From the NCBI GenBank assembly GCA_004362315.1, contig SNWL01000009.1, positions 372,001-436,000 on the forward strand: DNA of 64,000 nucleotides. The letters run 5' to 3'. Made by a program: the position numbers and the translations under genes. Positions 1-10,553 of this stretch are shown here, one piece after another; positions within the stretch are counted from its first letter, which is position 1; every line of letters begins with the position of its first letter. The notes below the pieces were generated by a model, which saw nothing but the letters and a program-made list of their open reading frames with translations, made no database searches and was not told where the DNA came from. Source of the DNA: Mycobacterium sp. BK086. Its GTDB lineage: Bacteria; Actinomycetota; Actinomycetes; Mycobacteriales; Mycobacteriaceae.

Positions 1-900
1 GGCGGCGAAGAGCTGCCCGACGCCGCCACCGAGGGCCTGTCCCACGAGGTCGGTTCCGGCCAGCTCATCGACGGCCTGGACGACGCCATCGTCGGCCTGG
101 CCGAGGGCGAGTCCAAGGTGTTCACCACCAAGCTGGCCGCCGGCGAGCACGCCGGTGAAGAGGCCGAGGTCACCGTCACCGTCAAGTCGATCAAGGAGCG
201 CGAGCTTCCCGAGGCCGATGACGAATTCGCCCAGCTGGCAAGCGAATTCGACACCATCGAGGAGCTGCGCGAGAACCTCGTCGACCAGGTGAAGCGGGTC
301 AAGCGCATCCACCAGGCCGAGAAGATCCGCGACAACGCCCTCGAGCTCCTGCTGGAGACCACCGAGGTGCCGCTGCCCGAGGCGATCGTGCAGGCCCAGG
401 TCGACCAGACCGTGCACAACGCCATCCACGGCCTCGACCACGACGAGGACAAGTTCGCCGAGCAGCTCGAGGCCGAGGGCAGCTCGCGCGAGAAGTTCGA
501 CACCGAGACCCGCGAGGCCGCCGAGAAGGCCGTCAAGACCCAGCTCTTGATGGACGCGATCGCCGACGACCTCGACATCCAGGTCGGCCAGAACGACCTC
601 ACCGAGCGGCTCGTGCTGATGTCGCGGCAGTACGGCATCGAGCCGGCGCAGCTGCTGCAGATCCTGCAGCAGAACAACCAGCTGCCGGCGATGTTCGCCG
701 ACGTGCGCCGCGGCCTGACCGTAGCCGCGGTGGTCGAGGCGGCCACCGTCACCGACACCGACGGCAACGTCGTCGACACCGCCGAGTTCTTCGGCCCGCC
801 GGCCGAGCATGAGGATGCCGAGGCGGTTGAAGGCGACACGGACGACACGAGCGACGAGGCCGAAGAGGCCGCTGAGCAGCAGGCCGACAAGGCTGAGTAA
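1..900 (+). CDS. tig: Trigger factor, ribosome-associated chaperone and PPIase (5' end missing)
   Basis: The reading frame is open from base 1 and ends at TAA 898-900, so the ribosome-binding N-terminal domain lies outside the window. The visible part starts inside the FKBP-type peptidyl-prolyl isomerase domain ([12 protein letters not shown], then [14 protein letters not shown]). It continues into the helical C-terminal chaperone domain, with a [17 protein letters not shown] stretch, and ends in a very acidic Asp/Glu-rich tail that is common in actinobacterial trigger factors. Trigger factor binds nascent chains at the ribosome exit tunnel. It lies upstream of clpP1P2, as in other mycobacteria, linking folding and proteolysis. 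A 9-bp stem-loop follows the stop. Identity is secure; only the start is unknown. Confidence 0.96.
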   Translation, partial: GGEELPDAATEGLSHEVGSGQLIDGLDDAIVGLAEGESKVFTTKLAAGEHAGEEAEVTVTVKSIKERELPEADDEFAQLASEFDTIEELRENLVDQVKRVKRIHQAEKIRDNALELLLETTEVPLPEAIVQAQVDQTVHNAIHGLDHDEDKFAEQLEAEGSSREKFDTETREAAEKAVKTQLLMDAIADDLDIQVGQNDLTERLVLMSRQYGIEPAQLLQILQQNNQLPAMFADVRRGLTVAAVVEAATVTDTDGNVVDTAEFFGPPAEHEDAEAVEGDTDDTSDEAEEAAEQQADKAE

Positions 901-913
901 CGCCGACAGCGAA

Positions 914-937
914 AGCGCACTCTCCTGGGAGTGCGCT
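914..937 (+). terminator. Stem-loop after tig
   Basis: A perfect 9-bp inverted repeat (AGCGCACTC / GAGTGCGCT) with the 6-nt loop TCCTGG begins 13 nt after the tig stop. No T-run follows. It fits a mycobacterial U-less terminator or attenuator separating tig from clpP1. Confidence 0.6.
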
Positions 938-996
938 GCGCGCTGCTTTGGTTAGGGTCGGGTAGAACGAAGTCCGTAGAAAGCAGGTACTAAGTC

Positions 997-1593
997 GTGA
1001 CTGAAATGCGGTCGAGCATGCCAGGGCTGAATCTTTCTGACTCGGTGTATGAGCGGTTGCTCGCCGAGCGCATCATCTTCCTCGGTTCGCAGGTCGATGA
1101 CGACATCGCCAACCGGCTGTGCGCGCAGATCCTGCTGCTCGCCGCCGAGGACCCGGCCAAAGACATCTCGCTGTACATCAACTCGCCCGGCGGCTCGATC
1201 AGTGCCGGCATGGCGATCTTCGACACCATGGAGCTGGTGCCGTGCGATGTCGCCACTTATGCCATGGGCATGGCGGCCTCGATGGGTGAATTCCTGCTCG
1301 CCGCGGGCGCCAAGGGCAAGCGCTACGCCCTGCCGCACGCCCGCATCCTGATGCACCAGCCGCTCGGTGGTATCACCGGTGGCGCGGCCGACATCGCGAT
1401 CCAGGCCGAGCAGTTCGCGCTCATCAAGAAGGAAATGTTCCGGCTCAACGCCGAGTTCACCGGCCAGTCGATCGAGCGCATCGAAGCCGACTCCGATCGC
1501 GACCGCTGGTTCACCGCACAGGAAGCGCTCGAGTACGGCTTCGTCGACCACATCATCACCCGCGCCCACTTCAACGGAGTGTCCAATGCCTGA
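997..1593 (+). CDS. clpP1: ATP-dependent Clp protease proteolytic subunit 1
   Basis: 198 aa, the usual ClpP length. The serine-protease triad is visible as Ser95 in GMAASMGEF, His120 in ILMHQPLGG and Asp169 in SDRDRWF. Mycobacteria use a mixed ClpP1-ClpP2 tetradecamer that degrades proteins delivered by ClpX or ClpC1 in the cytoplasm and is essential in M. tuberculosis. The start is GTG at 997, placed after AGCAGG; a later ATG would cut into the conserved N-terminus. Its 3' end overlaps clpP2 by 8 nt, so the two subunits are translationally coupled. Confidence 0.98.
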   Translation: MTEMRSSMPGLNLSDSVYERLLAERIIFLGSQVDDDIANRLCAQILLLAAEDPAKDISLYINSPGGSISAGMAIFDTMELVPCDVATYAMGMAASMGEFLLAAGAKGKRYALPHARILMHQPLGGITGGAADIAIQAEQFALIKKEMFRLNAEFTGQSIERIEADSDRDRWFTAQEALEYGFVDHIITRAHFNGVSNA

Positions 1594-2233
1594 TTACACA
1601 GATTCGCGGCTTGCTCCGCAGGCGCGCTACATCCTTCCCTCGTTCGTCGAGCACTCCAGCTGGGGTGTGAAGGAGTCCAACCCGTACAACAAGCTCTTCG
1701 AGGAGCGCATCATCTTCCTCGGCGTGCAGGTGGACGACGCCTCGGCCAACGACATCATGGCCCAGCTGCTGGTGCTGGAGTCGCTGGATCCCGACCGCGA
1801 CATCACCATGTACATCAACTCACCGGGTGGCTCGTTCACCTCGCTGATGGCGATCTACGACACCATGCAGTACGTGCGTGCCGACATCCAGACGGTGTGC
1901 CTCGGGCAGGCCGCCTCGGCCGCCGCGGTGCTGCTGGCCGCAGGTACGCCGGGCAAGCGCCTGGCCCTGCCGAACGCGCGCATCCTCATCCACCAGCCGT
2001 CGCTGGGTGGTGTCATCCAGGGTCAGTTCTCGGACCTGGAGATCCAGGCCGCCGAGATCGAGCGGATGCGGACCCTGATGGAGGAGACGCTGGCCCGTCA
2101 CACGGGCAAGGATCCGGCTGTGGTCCGCAAGGACACCGACCGCGACAAGATCCTGACCGCCGAAGCGGCCAAGGAGTACGGGATCATCGACACGGTTCTG
2201 GAGTACCGGAAGCTGTCGGCCCAGAACGCCTGA
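1586..2233 (+). CDS. clpP2: ATP-dependent Clp protease proteolytic subunit 2
   Basis: 215 aa with triad residues Ser111 ([10 protein letters not shown]), His136 ([10 protein letters not shown]) and Asp187 (TDRDKIL). The ATG at 1586 follows GGAG at a good distance and overlaps the end of clpP1. The frame stays open upstream into clpP1, but that extension has no ClpP-like sequence. In mycobacteria ClpP2 forms the ring that docks the ATPases. The last 50 nt overlap the convergent methyltransferase gene. Confidence 0.98.
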   Translation: MPDYTDSRLAPQARYILPSFVEHSSWGVKESNPYNKLFEERIIFLGVQVDDASANDIMAQLLVLESLDPDRDITMYINSPGGSFTSLMAIYDTMQYVRADIQTVCLGQAASAAAVLLAAGTPGKRLALPNARILIHQPSLGGVIQGQFSDLEIQAAEIERMRTLMEETLARHTGKDPAVVRKDTDRDKILTAEAAKEYGIIDTVLEYRKLSAQNA

Positions 2234-3098
2234 TAGCGGCGATGTCTGCCGGGCTCACCCGGCAGCATCCGCCGATGATGTTCGCGCCCGCCGCGGCCCA
2301 CTGGGTCGCGGCGTTCGCGTCGAATCCGCCGGTCCCGACCCAGGTGCGGCGCCGGCCATCCCACTCCTCGCCGCTGTTCGGATAGACGATCACCGCTTTG
2401 TCGGTAACCCTGCGGGCCACCTCGATGGCGCCGAATACCTCGGCGGGAGCGCTGCAGTTGATCCCGACGGCGACGATCTCGGGGACGTCGGCGGCCACTG
2501 CGAACGCCTCTTCCAGGCTCTGGCCGGCCCGGGTGCGCCCGTCGGCGATCGTGTAGCTCAGCCACGCCGGGATGCCGTACTCGCGCACCAGGCCGGCCAG
2601 CGCTTCGGCCTCGTCGACGTCAGGCACCGTTTCCAGGGCCAGGATGTCGGGCTCGGCGGACACCAGGACCTCCAACCGCCGACGATGCCAGTCGGCCAGC
2701 TGCGCGACGGTCAGGCCGTAGCGACCCACGTACTCCTCGCCGTTGGCGAGGGCCGCCCCGTAGGGCCCGACGGACGCCGCCACCCAGCCCTCGCCGCCGA
2801 CGTTGTCCCGGGCGGTCCTGGCCAAATCGACGCTGCGAATCAGGAGTTGTTCGGCTTCGCGCGGGGCGAATCCGCGCTCGGCGAAACCGTCGAACGACGC
2901 CTGGTAGCTAGCGGTCGTCGCGATATCGGCGCCGGCCCGGTAAAACGCCTCGTGAACGGCCACGATCTCCTGCGGCGAGTCGACCAGCAACCGGGCCGAC
3001 CACAGGTCGTCGGACAGGTCGTGGCCACGGGCTTCCAGCTCAGTGGCAAGACCGCCATCGGAAATCAGGACGGTATTGTGGACAGCGGCGAACACCAC
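2184..3098 (-). CDS. mmuM: Homocysteine S-methyltransferase
   Basis: 304 aa, a TIM-barrel enzyme that moves a methyl group from S-methylmethionine (or S-adenosylmethionine) to homocysteine, giving methionine. The family's zinc-binding cysteines are present: Cys215 in VGINCSAP and the Cys278-Cys279 pair in IIGGCCR. The N-terminal [14 protein letters not shown] motif is also typical. The start is GTG at 3098; an earlier start is not available in frame. The gene converges on clpP2 with a 50-nt overlap of coding ends. M. tuberculosis has the same gene between clpP2 and clpX (Rv2458), which supports the call. Confidence 0.95.
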   Translation of the reverse strand: MVFAAVHNTVLISDGGLATELEARGHDLSDDLWSARLLVDSPQEIVAVHEAFYRAGADIATTASYQASFDGFAERGFAPREAEQLLIRSVDLARTARDNVGGEGWVAASVGPYGAALANGEEYVGRYGLTVAQLADWHRRRLEVLVSAEPDILALETVPDVDEAEALAGLVREYGIPAWLSYTIADGRTRAGQSLEEAFAVAADVPEIVAVGINCSAPAEVFGAIEVARRVTDKAVIVYPNSGEEWDGRRRTWVGTGGFDANAATQWAAAGANIIGGCCRVSPADIAAIRRSGPTASGTPEPCR

Positions 3099-3356
3099 GA
3101 CGCAACTCTACGGTCGGCGCAGCTCAACGGCTCGATATGGTCACGGCGGCGACACGCCAAAAACACAGCTAAGCGTTCCAAGGGGACGAGAGCCGCGTCA
3201 GGGGATATGTTCACCATCACGCACGAATACCACTGACGCGATTCGGCTTTATCTGTCGCACCGTGGCAGAGCAAGCGGGTAGCGTCGGGACAGACACCGA
3301 CACTGAGTAATTGGCAAGATCGAAGACCCGGCGAAGGAAAGTAGGACCCCACCACC

Positions 3357-4637
3357 ATGGCGCGTATCGGAGACGGCGGTGACCTGCTGAAGTGCTCGTT
3401 CTGCGGTAAGAGTCAGAAACAGGTCAAAAAGCTCATAGCGGGCCCTGGCGTCTACATCTGCGACGAGTGCATCGATCTGTGCAACGAGATCATCGAAGAG
3501 GAGTTGGCCGACGCCGACGACGTCAAACTCGATGAGCTGCCCAAGCCGGCGGAGATCCGGGAGTTCCTGGAGAGCTACGTCATCGGGCAGGACACCGCCA
3601 AGCGCACGCTGGCCGTCGCGGTCTACAACCACTACAAGCGGATCCAGGCGCAGGAGAAGCACCGGGACTCCCGCTCCGAGCCGGTGGAGCTCGCCAAGTC
3701 CAACATCTTGATGCTCGGCCCGACCGGGTGCGGTAAGACCTATCTGGCGCAGACGCTGGCCAAGATGCTCAACGTGCCGTTCGCGATCGCCGACGCCACC
3801 GCCCTGACCGAGGCCGGCTATGTCGGTGAGGATGTCGAGAACATTCTCCTCAAGCTGATTCAGGCCGCCGACTACGACGTGAAGCGCGCCGAGACCGGCA
3901 TCATCTACATCGACGAGGTCGACAAGATCGCCCGCAAGAGCGAGAACCCGTCGATCACCCGCGACGTGTCCGGCGAGGGCGTGCAACAGGCCCTGCTGAA
4001 GATCCTCGAGGGCACGCAGGCGTCGGTCCCGCCGCAGGGTGGCCGCAAGCACCCGCATCAGGAATTCATCCAGATCGACACCACCAACGTGCTGTTCATC
4101 GTTGCGGGTGCGTTCGCCGGGCTGGAGAAGATCGTCTCCGACCGTGTCGGCAAGCGCGGCCTGGGCTTCGGCGCCGAGGTGAAGTCGAAGGCCGAGATCG
4201 ACACCCAGGACCACTTCGCCGAGGTCATGCCGGAAGACCTGATCAAGTTCGGTCTGATCCCGGAGTTCATCGGCCGTCTGCCGGTGGTCGCCTCGGTGAC
4301 CAACCTGGACAAGGATTCGCTGGTCTCCATCCTGTCCAAGCCGAAGAACGCGTTGGTCAAGCAGTACACCCGCCTGTTCGAGATGGACGGCGTCGAGTTG
4401 GAGTTCGCCGACGACGCGCTGGACGCCATCGCCGATCAGGCCATCCACCGCGGCACCGGTGCCCGCGGCCTGCGCGCGATCATGGAAGAAGTCCTGCTGC
4501 CGGTGATGTACGACATCCCCAGCCGCGACGACGTCGCCAAGGTCGTGGTGACCAAGGAGACCGTCCAGGACAACGTCCTGCCGACGATCGTTCCGCGCAA
4601 GCCGGCCCGCCCCGAGCGTCGCGACAAGTCCGCCTAG
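3357..4637 (+). CDS. clpX: ATP-dependent Clp protease ATP-binding subunit ClpX
   Basis: 426 aa AAA+ unfoldase that recognises, unfolds and feeds substrates to ClpP1P2. A C4 zinc-binding domain has Cys13, Cys16, Cys35 and Cys38. Walker A is GPTGCGKT at 121-128, pore loop 1 is GYVGED near 154, Walker B is IIYIDEVDK near 182, and the ClpP-docking LGF tripeptide lies in KRGLGFGAE. The ATG at 3357 follows GAAGGAAAG. About 258 bp of noncoding DNA precedes it, so it has its own promoter. Its stop overlaps the convergent glycosyltransferase stop by 4 nt. Confidence 0.98.
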   Translation: MARIGDGGDLLKCSFCGKSQKQVKKLIAGPGVYICDECIDLCNEIIEEELADADDVKLDELPKPAEIREFLESYVIGQDTAKRTLAVAVYNHYKRIQAQEKHRDSRSEPVELAKSNILMLGPTGCGKTYLAQTLAKMLNVPFAIADATALTEAGYVGEDVENILLKLIQAADYDVKRAETGIIYIDEVDKIARKSENPSITRDVSGEGVQQALLKILEGTQASVPPQGGRKHPHQEFIQIDTTNVLFIVAGAFAGLEKIVSDRVGKRGLGFGAEVKSKAEIDTQDHFAEVMPEDLIKFGLIPEFIGRLPVVASVTNLDKDSLVSILSKPKNALVKQYTRLFEMDGVELEFADDALDAIADQAIHRGTGARGLRAIMEEVLLPVMYDIPSRDDVAKVVVTKETVQDNVLPTIVPRKPARPERRDKSA

Positions 4638-5938
4638 AGCTTTACGCGCGTCCGGCGCTCGGCGATCACCTCGTCGAGCAGCAGGGCGATTTCGGCCACC
4701 CCGTCCCGCTGGGCGAACGCCGTCTGCAGGTTGCGCGCACAGCTGCGGTAGTGGGGATGGTGCAGCACCGCCCGGATCGCGTTGCGTAACGCGCGCGGTG
4801 TCGGCGTCCCGGTTCGCAGATTGATCCCGGCGCCTGACCACTCCACCCGGGTGGCCACTTCCGGCTTGTCCTCGGTGTCACCGGCGATCACCAGTGGCAC
4901 GCCGGCACACAATGCGCGCTGCACGGCCCCATACCCGCCGTTGCTCACCATGACGTCCACCTTCGGCAACAGGACATCGTGCGGAATGAATTCGGCGACA
5001 TAGGTATTCGACGGCAACGCGACCTTGAGATCCGAGACGTCGTGGCCTCCGGTGGTGGCGACGACGATGACGTCCTCACCGCCCAGCGCCTCGATGGTCG
5101 GCTCCAGGAGCCGGCCCAGGTCGGCGTTGTCGACGGTGCCCTGGGTGACGTGGACGACCGGTCGGTCGCCGTTGAGCTCCCGCCACCACGATGGCCGGCG
5201 AAAGCTTCGTGTCGGAAGCGGATGTACCGCACCGACATAGCGCACGTGGGCGGGCAGGTCGCTACGCGGATAGTCGAACGCCGGAACGGTAGGCACGATG
5301 TAGCGATCGGCCAGCAGTCCGGCGTCCAGGATGAACACCGGCAGCCGGGGTGCGTTCATCGCATCGAGCGCGCGGTTGGCCGCACGGTGCGCCGGGGCCA
5401 GCAGGACGTTGTGTGACAGGGCGGTCAGCGTCCGATTGCGCAGCCGGCCAAGCGGTCTCGCCGAGGGCAACATGCCGAGACCGGCGGGCCCGGTGTCGCG
5501 GCTGGCGATCATCAACGGCATCGGGGTGAAGGCCAGCACCGGCGGCAGCGCGGCCCGCGAACCGAGTAGGAAGGGCACGATCCCGAGGAACACCGAGTCG
5601 ACGATCACCGCGTCGAATCGATTGTGGGCGAACAATTCGGTGAGGATCTCGGCCTGACGGGGCATCGGCCCGACGAAGAATTCGGCGATGTCGAAGTTGA
5701 GTCTGCGCACCCCGTTCAGTTCCTCGCGTCCGGGGGTTTCGTCGACCTGACCGTCCGCGAGGTCAGCCTCGGGCGGAAGCGGGTGGAGCCGGGCGCCGCA
5801 GGCTTCGACCTTGGCCGCGTGCCGCGGCGAGGTCAGCACGGTGACCCGGTCACCGCGATGGGCGAGTCCACCGGCGATGGCCAGCAGCGGGGTGATGTGC
5901 CCGGCCGCCGACAGTCCCGCTATCAGAATTTCCGCCAT
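4634..5938 (-). CDS. GT1-family glycosyltransferase (UDP-glycosyltransferase/MGT type)
   Basis: 434 aa. The N-terminus has the acceptor-domain pattern of GT1 enzymes ([20 protein letters not shown]). The C-terminal nucleotide-sugar domain has [32 protein letters not shown] and [14 protein letters not shown], the usual donor-binding segment. No signal peptide is visible, so it should act in the cytosol or at the membrane face. Relatives glycosylate macrolides, flavonoids or glycopeptidolipid and other lipid acceptors; the acceptor here cannot be read from sequence. It stands alone, converging on clpX. M. tuberculosis has an MFS gene at the corresponding place, so this gene starts the accessory block. 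Confidence 0.85.
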   Translation of the reverse strand: MAEILIAGLSAAGHITPLLAIAGGLAHRGDRVTVLTSPRHAAKVEACGARLHPLPPEADLADGQVDETPGREELNGVRRLNFDIAEFFVGPMPRQAEILTELFAHNRFDAVIVDSVFLGIVPFLLGSRAALPPVLAFTPMPLMIASRDTGPAGLGMLPSARPLGRLRNRTLTALSHNVLLAPAHRAANRALDAMNAPRLPVFILDAGLLADRYIVPTVPAFDYPRSDLPAHVRYVGAVHPLPTRSFRRPSWWRELNGDRPVVHVTQGTVDNADLGRLLEPTIEALGGEDVIVVATTGGHDVSDLKVALPSNTYVAEFIPHDVLLPKVDVMVSNGGYGAVQRALCAGVPLVIAGDTEDKPEVATRVEWSGAGINLRTGTPTPRALRNAIRAVLHHPHYRSCARNLQTAFAQRDGVAEIALLLDEVIAERRTRVKL

Positions 5939-6084
5939 CGTGCTCCCAATCGTTCGGTGGATGATCGGGATCGATATTCGTTGCCGGTGGTCGGAGCGGC
6001 TTGGAGGTTGTGTGGAGATTACGTGGAGATTGGCGGCATCTCGCTAAGAGCGCGACCCATGCTCATGGTCCGTATCATCGATTG

Positions 6085-6348
6085 ATGAAGAATCTTCGCC
6101 AGCGGTCCATCGTGGCCGCCGTGGCTGTGACGGTCGGCGTGCTCGGGATGACGACCGCGTGTAGCAATAAGGAAAAAGAAGCGCCGACGACGACCACGAC
6201 CACGACGTCGACAACAACGCCGGCCAGCAGCAGTGTGCCGGCGCCGCCGTCGCCGACCGAGAAGGGTTCGGACGGCGGTGGCCCCAACAGCTTCTCGCCG
6301 ACGGTGAAGGCGCCGCCGCCGCCGACCGCGATCCCCGGCAACAACTGA
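6085..6348 (+). CDS. Small Thr/Pro-rich putative lipoprotein
   Basis: 87 aa from ATG 6085. A basic start (MKNLRQR) and hydrophobic stretch lead to a lipobox-like LGMTTAC with Cys26 as the predicted lipidated residue. The rest is low complexity: a run of threonines, then Ser/Pro/Gly, ending with a Pro cluster. This resembles a flexible cell-envelope tether without a folded domain. No family is recognised. The lipobox -3 residue (Thr) is not optimal. Stop codons of this gene and fdhD face each other one base apart. Confidence 0.7.
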   Translation: MKNLRQRSIVAAVAVTVGVLGMTTACSNKEKEAPTTTTTTTSTTTPASSSVPAPPSPTEKGSDGGGPNSFSPTVKAPPPPTAIPGNN

Positions 6349-6349
6349 C

Positions 6350-7177
6350 TCAACGCGTGATGCGGTCTGCCCTGCTGTAGACGTTCATCGATTCCCCGCG
6401 CAGGAAGGCCACCAGCGTCAGGCCCGACTGGGTGGCCAGGTCGACGGCCAGCGAGGAGGGGGCGGACACCGCGGCGAGCACCGGAATGCCCGCCATGACC
6501 GCCTTCTGGGTCAGTTCGAAGGACACCCGGCCGCTGACGAGCAGGACGGTGCCGCCGAGTGGTACGCGGTTGGACTCCAGCGCCCAGCCGATCACCTTGT
6601 CGACGGCATTGTGCCGGCCGACGTCCTCACGCACCGCCAGCATCCTGCCGTCGACGCCGAACAGCGCGGCGCCGTGCAGTCCACCGGTGCTGGCGAAAAC
6701 CTTCTGTGCCGACCGCAATTGGTCGGGCATCGCGGTGAGCGTCGCGGCCGTGACGGTCGACGGGTCGTCGCCGGGGGAGTGCCTGCTGATCAGCCGGATC
6801 GCGTCGATCGATGCTTTGCCGCAGACCCCGCACGACGAGGTGGTGTAGAAGTTGCGGGTGACGTCGACCTCGGGCATCGGGACGTCGGGGTGCAGCGTGA
6901 CGTCGAGGACGTTGTAGGTGTTGGTGCCGTTTTCGTTTTCAGAGCCGCGGCAGTAGCGGACGGTGAGGACGTCGTCGCGGTGGCCGATGACGCCTTCGGT
7001 GAGCAGGAATCCCTGGGCCAGTTCGATATCGGAGCCTGGCGTGCGCATGGTGACACTCAGTGGAGTCCCGTTGACGCGGATCTCCAGCGGTTCCTCGACG
7101 ACCAGGGTCTCGGGCCGGTCGGTGGCGGTGCCGTCGATGACGTGGCTGGCCCGGCGGCGTGAGGTCACTCGTCCCAT
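6350..7177 (-). CDS. fdhD: Formate dehydrogenase accessory sulfurtransferase FdhD
   Basis: 275 aa. FdhD carries sulfur from a cysteine desulfurase to the Mo-bis-MGD cofactor of formate dehydrogenases, adding the sulfido ligand needed for activity. The sulfur-transfer CxxC is at Cys116 and Cys119 ([12 protein letters not shown]). Other family segments are [22 protein letters not shown] and the C-terminal [12 protein letters not shown]. It lies two bases downstream of the fdhF-like gene on the same strand, so the two are cotranscribed and the molybdoenzyme is its likely client. Confidence 0.95.
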   Translation of the reverse strand: MGRVTSRRRASHVIDGTATDRPETLVVEEPLEIRVNGTPLSVTMRTPGSDIELAQGFLLTEGVIGHRDDVLTVRYCRGSENENGTNTYNVLDVTLHPDVPMPEVDVTRNFYTTSSCGVCGKASIDAIRLISRHSPGDDPSTVTAATLTAMPDQLRSAQKVFASTGGLHGAALFGVDGRMLAVREDVGRHNAVDKVIGWALESNRVPLGGTVLLVSGRVSFELTQKAVMAGIPVLAAVSAPSSLAVDLATQSGLTLVAFLRGESMNVYSRADRITR

Positions 7178-7179
7178 GA

Positions 7180-9498
7180 CTATTCCTGCCCGCCGCGTTC
7201 CAGCCGGATCACGACCGCCTTCGACACCGGTGTATTCGATCTGGCGGCAACATGATCCAGTGGGACCAGGGGATTGGTCTCCGGATAGTAGGAGGCGGCG
7301 TTGCCGACCGGGGTGGAGTACGGCACGACCAGGAAGTCCTTGGCCCGGCGCTCCTGCAATTCGCCTCGGCTGTCGGTGAATTCGGAAACCAAGTCGACGC
7401 GATCGCCCTCGGCGAGCCCGAGCGACTCTATGTCGGCCGGGTTGACGAAGACCACCCGACGGCCGCCCTTGACCCCGCGATAACGGTCGTCGAGACCATA
7501 GATGGTGGTGTTGTACTGGTCGTGGCTGCGTAACGTCTGCAGCACCAGCCGCCCGGGAGGCACGGGCACCCAGCTCAGCTCGTTGACCGCGAAGTTCGCC
7601 CTACCGGTGACGGTGGGGAACTCGCGGGAATCCCGTGGTGGATGCGGTAATTGGAAGCCGTCGGGTTGGCGCACCCGGGCGTTGTAGTCGGTACACCCTG
7701 GCACGACGGCGGCAATGGCGTCGCGGATGGAGTCGTAGTCGCCCGCGAAGGTCTCCCACGGCACGGGGTGCTCGGGTCCGAGCACGGTGCGGGCCAGCTG
7801 GCAGACGATGCCGACTTCGCTGCGGACCTCGTCGCTCGGAGGGGTCAGGCTGCCCCGCGACAGGTGCACCATCGACATCGAATCTTCGACGGAGACAACC
7901 TGTTTGCGGCCGTTCACCAGATCGCGGTCGGTACGGCCCAGTGTCGGCAGGATCAACGCGGTGCGGCCGTGTACCAGGTGGCTGCGGTTGAGCTTGGTGG
8001 AGATCTGGACGGTCAGCGCGCAATTGCTCAGCGCCGCTTCGGTTACCGCGGTGTCGGGAGTGGCCGAGGCGAAGTTGCCGCCCATGGCCAGGAAGACCGA
8101 CGCCCGCCCGTCGCGCATGGCCCTGATCGCGTCGACCGTGTCGAACCCGTGTTTGCGGGGGCTGATGATGCCGAAACGGTTGTCCAGGGCGGTCAGGAAT
8201 TTCTCCGGGACCTTTTCCCAGATGCCCATCGTCCGGTCGCCCTGCACGTTGGAATGTCCACGCACCGGACACACTCCGGCGCCGGGCTTTCCGATCATGC
8301 CGCGCATCAGCAGCAGGTTGGTCATCTCCGCGATCGTGGCGACCGCGTGGGTGTGCTGGGTGATGCCCATCGCCCAGCAGACAATCGTGCGCTTGGAGCC
8401 CGCCAGCATGGCGGCGACCCGATCCAATTGCTGCCGGTCGATGCCGGTGGCTTCGATGACGGTGTCCAGGTCGACGGTGCGGGCGTCGACGAGGTACTCG
8501 TCGAATCCGTGGCAGTGGTTGGCGATGAAGTCGCGGTCGATCACCGTTCCGGGGGCACGGTCCTCGGCCTCCACCAGCAGCCGGCCAAGCCCCTTGAACA
8601 ACGCCAGGTCGCCGCCGATGCGGATCTGCACGAACTCGTCGGCGATCGGCACCCCGTGACCGACCACGCCGTTCACCTTCTGCGGATCCTTGAATCGGAT
8701 GAGGCCGGCCTCTGGTAGCGGGTTGACGGCAATGATCTTGGCGCCGTTGGCTTTCGCCTTCTCCAATACCGACAGCATTCGCGGATGGTTGGTGCCCGGA
8801 TTCTGTCCGGCGATGACGATGACGTCCGCGTGCTCGATGTCCTCGACGGTCACCGAGCCCTTGCCGATGCCGATGGAATCGATCAGCGCGGTGCCCGACG
8901 ACTCGTGGCACATGTTGGAACAGTCCGGCAGGTTGTTGGTGCCGAAGCTGCGGACCAGCAGTTGGTAGAGGAATGCGGCCTCGTTGCTGGTGCGCCCCGA
9001 GGTGTAGAACACCGCCTCGTGCGGGGAACCGAGACCGCGCAGGTGCTCGGCGATCACGCGGTAGGCGGCATCCCAGCCGATCGGCTCGTAGTGCTGTTCA
9101 CCGGGCCGTAGCACCATCGGGTGAGTGAGCCGGCCCTGCTGGGACAACCAGTACTCGGGTTTGTCGGCCAGTTCGGCGACCGTGTGGCGGGCGAAGAACT
9201 CCGGGGTGACACGACGCTTGGTCGCCTCTTCGGCCACCGCCTTGGCGCCGTTTTCACAGAACTCGGCCAGCTTGCGGCCACCGTGCTCTTCGGGCCAGGC
9301 GCAGCCCGGGCAGTCGAATCCGTGCCGCTGATTGAGCCGTGACCAGGTGGCGAGCGTACGGACCGGACCCATCTCGGCCAGGCCGCGCTGCATGCTGACC
9401 ATGACGGCCTTGACCCCGGCCGCATGGTCCTTGGGCGCGCCGACGTGGATCGCATGTTCGTCGTAGTCGGCCGGGATGTCCTTGGCGCTCGCCATCAT
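7180..9498 (-). CDS. FdhF/YdeP-family molybdopterin oxidoreductase
   Basis: 772 aa, the length of the YdeP/FdhF (FdhA-like alpha subunit) group that includes M. tuberculosis Rv2900c. The N-terminus has Cys63, Cys66 and Cys81 ([10 protein letters not shown] and EFCENG), so it does not show the usual four-Cys iron-sulfur spacing of NAD-linked formate dehydrogenases. Cys197 in SNMCHESSG is the likely molybdenum-site segment. The C-terminal cofactor-binding domain ([28 protein letters not shown]) is intact. No in-frame TGA points to selenocysteine. The substrate is not proven; formate is a guess based on the adjacent fdhD. The start is ATG-ATG at 9498/9495, divergent from a LysR gene. Confidence 0.88.
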   Translation of the reverse strand: MMASAKDIPADYDEHAIHVGAPKDHAAGVKAVMVSMQRGLAEMGPVRTLATWSRLNQRHGFDCPGCAWPEEHGGRKLAEFCENGAKAVAEEATKRRVTPEFFARHTVAELADKPEYWLSQQGRLTHPMVLRPGEQHYEPIGWDAAYRVIAEHLRGLGSPHEAVFYTSGRTSNEAAFLYQLLVRSFGTNNLPDCSNMCHESSGTALIDSIGIGKGSVTVEDIEHADVIVIAGQNPGTNHPRMLSVLEKAKANGAKIIAVNPLPEAGLIRFKDPQKVNGVVGHGVPIADEFVQIRIGGDLALFKGLGRLLVEAEDRAPGTVIDRDFIANHCHGFDEYLVDARTVDLDTVIEATGIDRQQLDRVAAMLAGSKRTIVCWAMGITQHTHAVATIAEMTNLLLMRGMIGKPGAGVCPVRGHSNVQGDRTMGIWEKVPEKFLTALDNRFGIISPRKHGFDTVDAIRAMRDGRASVFLAMGGNFASATPDTAVTEAALSNCALTVQISTKLNRSHLVHGRTALILPTLGRTDRDLVNGRKQVVSVEDSMSMVHLSRGSLTPPSDEVRSEVGIVCQLARTVLGPEHPVPWETFAGDYDSIRDAIAAVVPGCTDYNARVRQPDGFQLPHPPRDSREFPTVTGRANFAVNELSWVPVPPGRLVLQTLRSHDQYNTTIYGLDDRYRGVKGGRRVVFVNPADIESLGLAEGDRVDLVSEFTDSRGELQERRAKDFLVVPYSTPVGNAASYYPETNPLVPLDHVAARSNTPVSKAVVIRLERGGQE

Positions 9499-9570
9499 TC
9501 CAATCTAACCCCCGTGATCGGCCGTCCACACCGGATACAAGGGGTTCGTAATCGGTATTTGACATGCGGT

Positions 9571-9587
9571 GATAGCTCACAGCTATC
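9571..9587. promoter_or_regulatory. LysR-type operator (T-N11-A palindrome)
   Basis: GATAGCT-CAC-AGCTATC is a perfect 7-bp inverted repeat. It contains T9573-N11-A9585, the core of LysR-type binding sites. It lies in the 97-bp space between the fdhF-like gene and the lysR gene, 9 bp before the lysR ATG, which fits autoregulation and control of the divergent operon. Confidence 0.75.
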
Positions 9588-9595
9588 GTCAATCG

Positions 9596-10534
9596 ATGGC
9601 GAGTGATGTGCTGCTGCAGCATCTGGACTACCTGCTGGCGTTGGCCGCCGAGCGTCACTTCGGGCGGGCGGCCGCGCGCTGCCACATCAGCCAGCCGACC
9701 CTGTCGGTGGCGATCCGTAGGCTGGAACGCGATCTGGGCATCGTCATCGTGCAGCGCGGCCGCCGCTTCGAGGGTTTCACCGAGGAGGGGCAGCGGGTCG
9801 TGGCGTGGGCTCAGCGCATCATCGCCGAACGTGACGAGATGCTCGCCGATCTCGAACGGATGCAGGGGCGGCTGACGGTCACCGCCCGGCTGGGCGCGAT
9901 TCCGACGGCGGTACCGGCCAGCCCGTTCGTCACCGCGGAGTTCCTGGCCCGCAATCCTGCGGCGTCGGTGCGTATCGAGGCGCTGTCGTCACGGGAGATC
10001 GCCAGGCGGCTGGCCGATTTCGAGATCGACGCCGGGCTGACCTATCTGGATGACGAAGCGCTGCCCGGCACCAGATCGGTCGAGTTGTACCGCGAGCGCT
10101 ACGTCCTGGTGGCCGCGGCCGATGCTCCGGTGATGGCTCGCCCGGAGGTGGCCTGGGCTGACGCCGCAGGCCTGGAGCTCTGTGTGCTGACGACCACGAT
10201 GCGCAACCGCCGCATTCTGGACGCCAACATGGCGGCCGAGGGCATTCATTACCGCCCTGCGGTAGAAGCGGATTCGGTGGACGCGCTCTATGCTCACCTC
10301 ACGCACTCCCGCCGGGCCACGATCGCCTCCACTGCATGGCTGCCGCAACTTGGTGTGCCGCAAGGCTTTACCGCGCGGCCGATGGTCAAGCACGGACCGA
10401 GTCCGGCCATCGGACTAGTCGTCCTCGACCGCGCGCCGGCCTCGATCGTCGCGGCGGCACTCGTCGCCGTGGCCACCGATATTGATATCGCCGACCGGGT
10501 CGAACGCTTCTGGAACGAGTCTGCTTACAACTGA
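9596..10534 (+). CDS. LysR-family transcriptional regulator beside fdhF
   Basis: 312 aa from ATG 9596. The N-terminal winged helix-turn-helix (about residues 6-62: YLLALAAERHFGRAAARC, then HISQPTLSVAIRRLERDLG) is followed by an effector-binding domain. A GTG 27 bp upstream is in frame but lies within the operator palindrome, so the ATG is preferred. The divergent layout with the molybdoenzyme and the palindrome between them indicate that it regulates fdhF-fdhD. The effector is unknown. The HTH sequence resembles the OxyS-like mycobacterial LysR group. Confidence 0.92.
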   Translation: MASDVLLQHLDYLLALAAERHFGRAAARCHISQPTLSVAIRRLERDLGIVIVQRGRRFEGFTEEGQRVVAWAQRIIAERDEMLADLERMQGRLTVTARLGAIPTAVPASPFVTAEFLARNPAASVRIEALSSREIARRLADFEIDAGLTYLDDEALPGTRSVELYRERYVLVAAADAPVMARPEVAWADAAGLELCVLTTTMRNRRILDANMAAEGIHYRPAVEADSVDALYAHLTHSRRATIASTAWLPQLGVPQGFTARPMVKHGPSPAIGLVVLDRAPASIVAAALVAVATDIDIADRVERFWNESAYN

Positions 10535-10553
10535 TTTGCCTCCTCGGCGCTGA

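Noticed and set aside
3249..4841. 530-codon open frame antisense to clpX
   Set aside because: It mirrors clpX in a high-GC region where antisense frames stay open by codon bias; no family motif and no ribosome site.
7601..8911. 436-codon open frame antisense-phase within the fdhF-like gene
   Set aside because: Arg/Pro/His-rich shadow of the real gene on the same strand in another phase.
7180..9498. Selenocysteine in the formate dehydrogenase-like enzyme
   Set aside because: No in-frame TGA inside the gene; the likely metal-site segment has Cys197.
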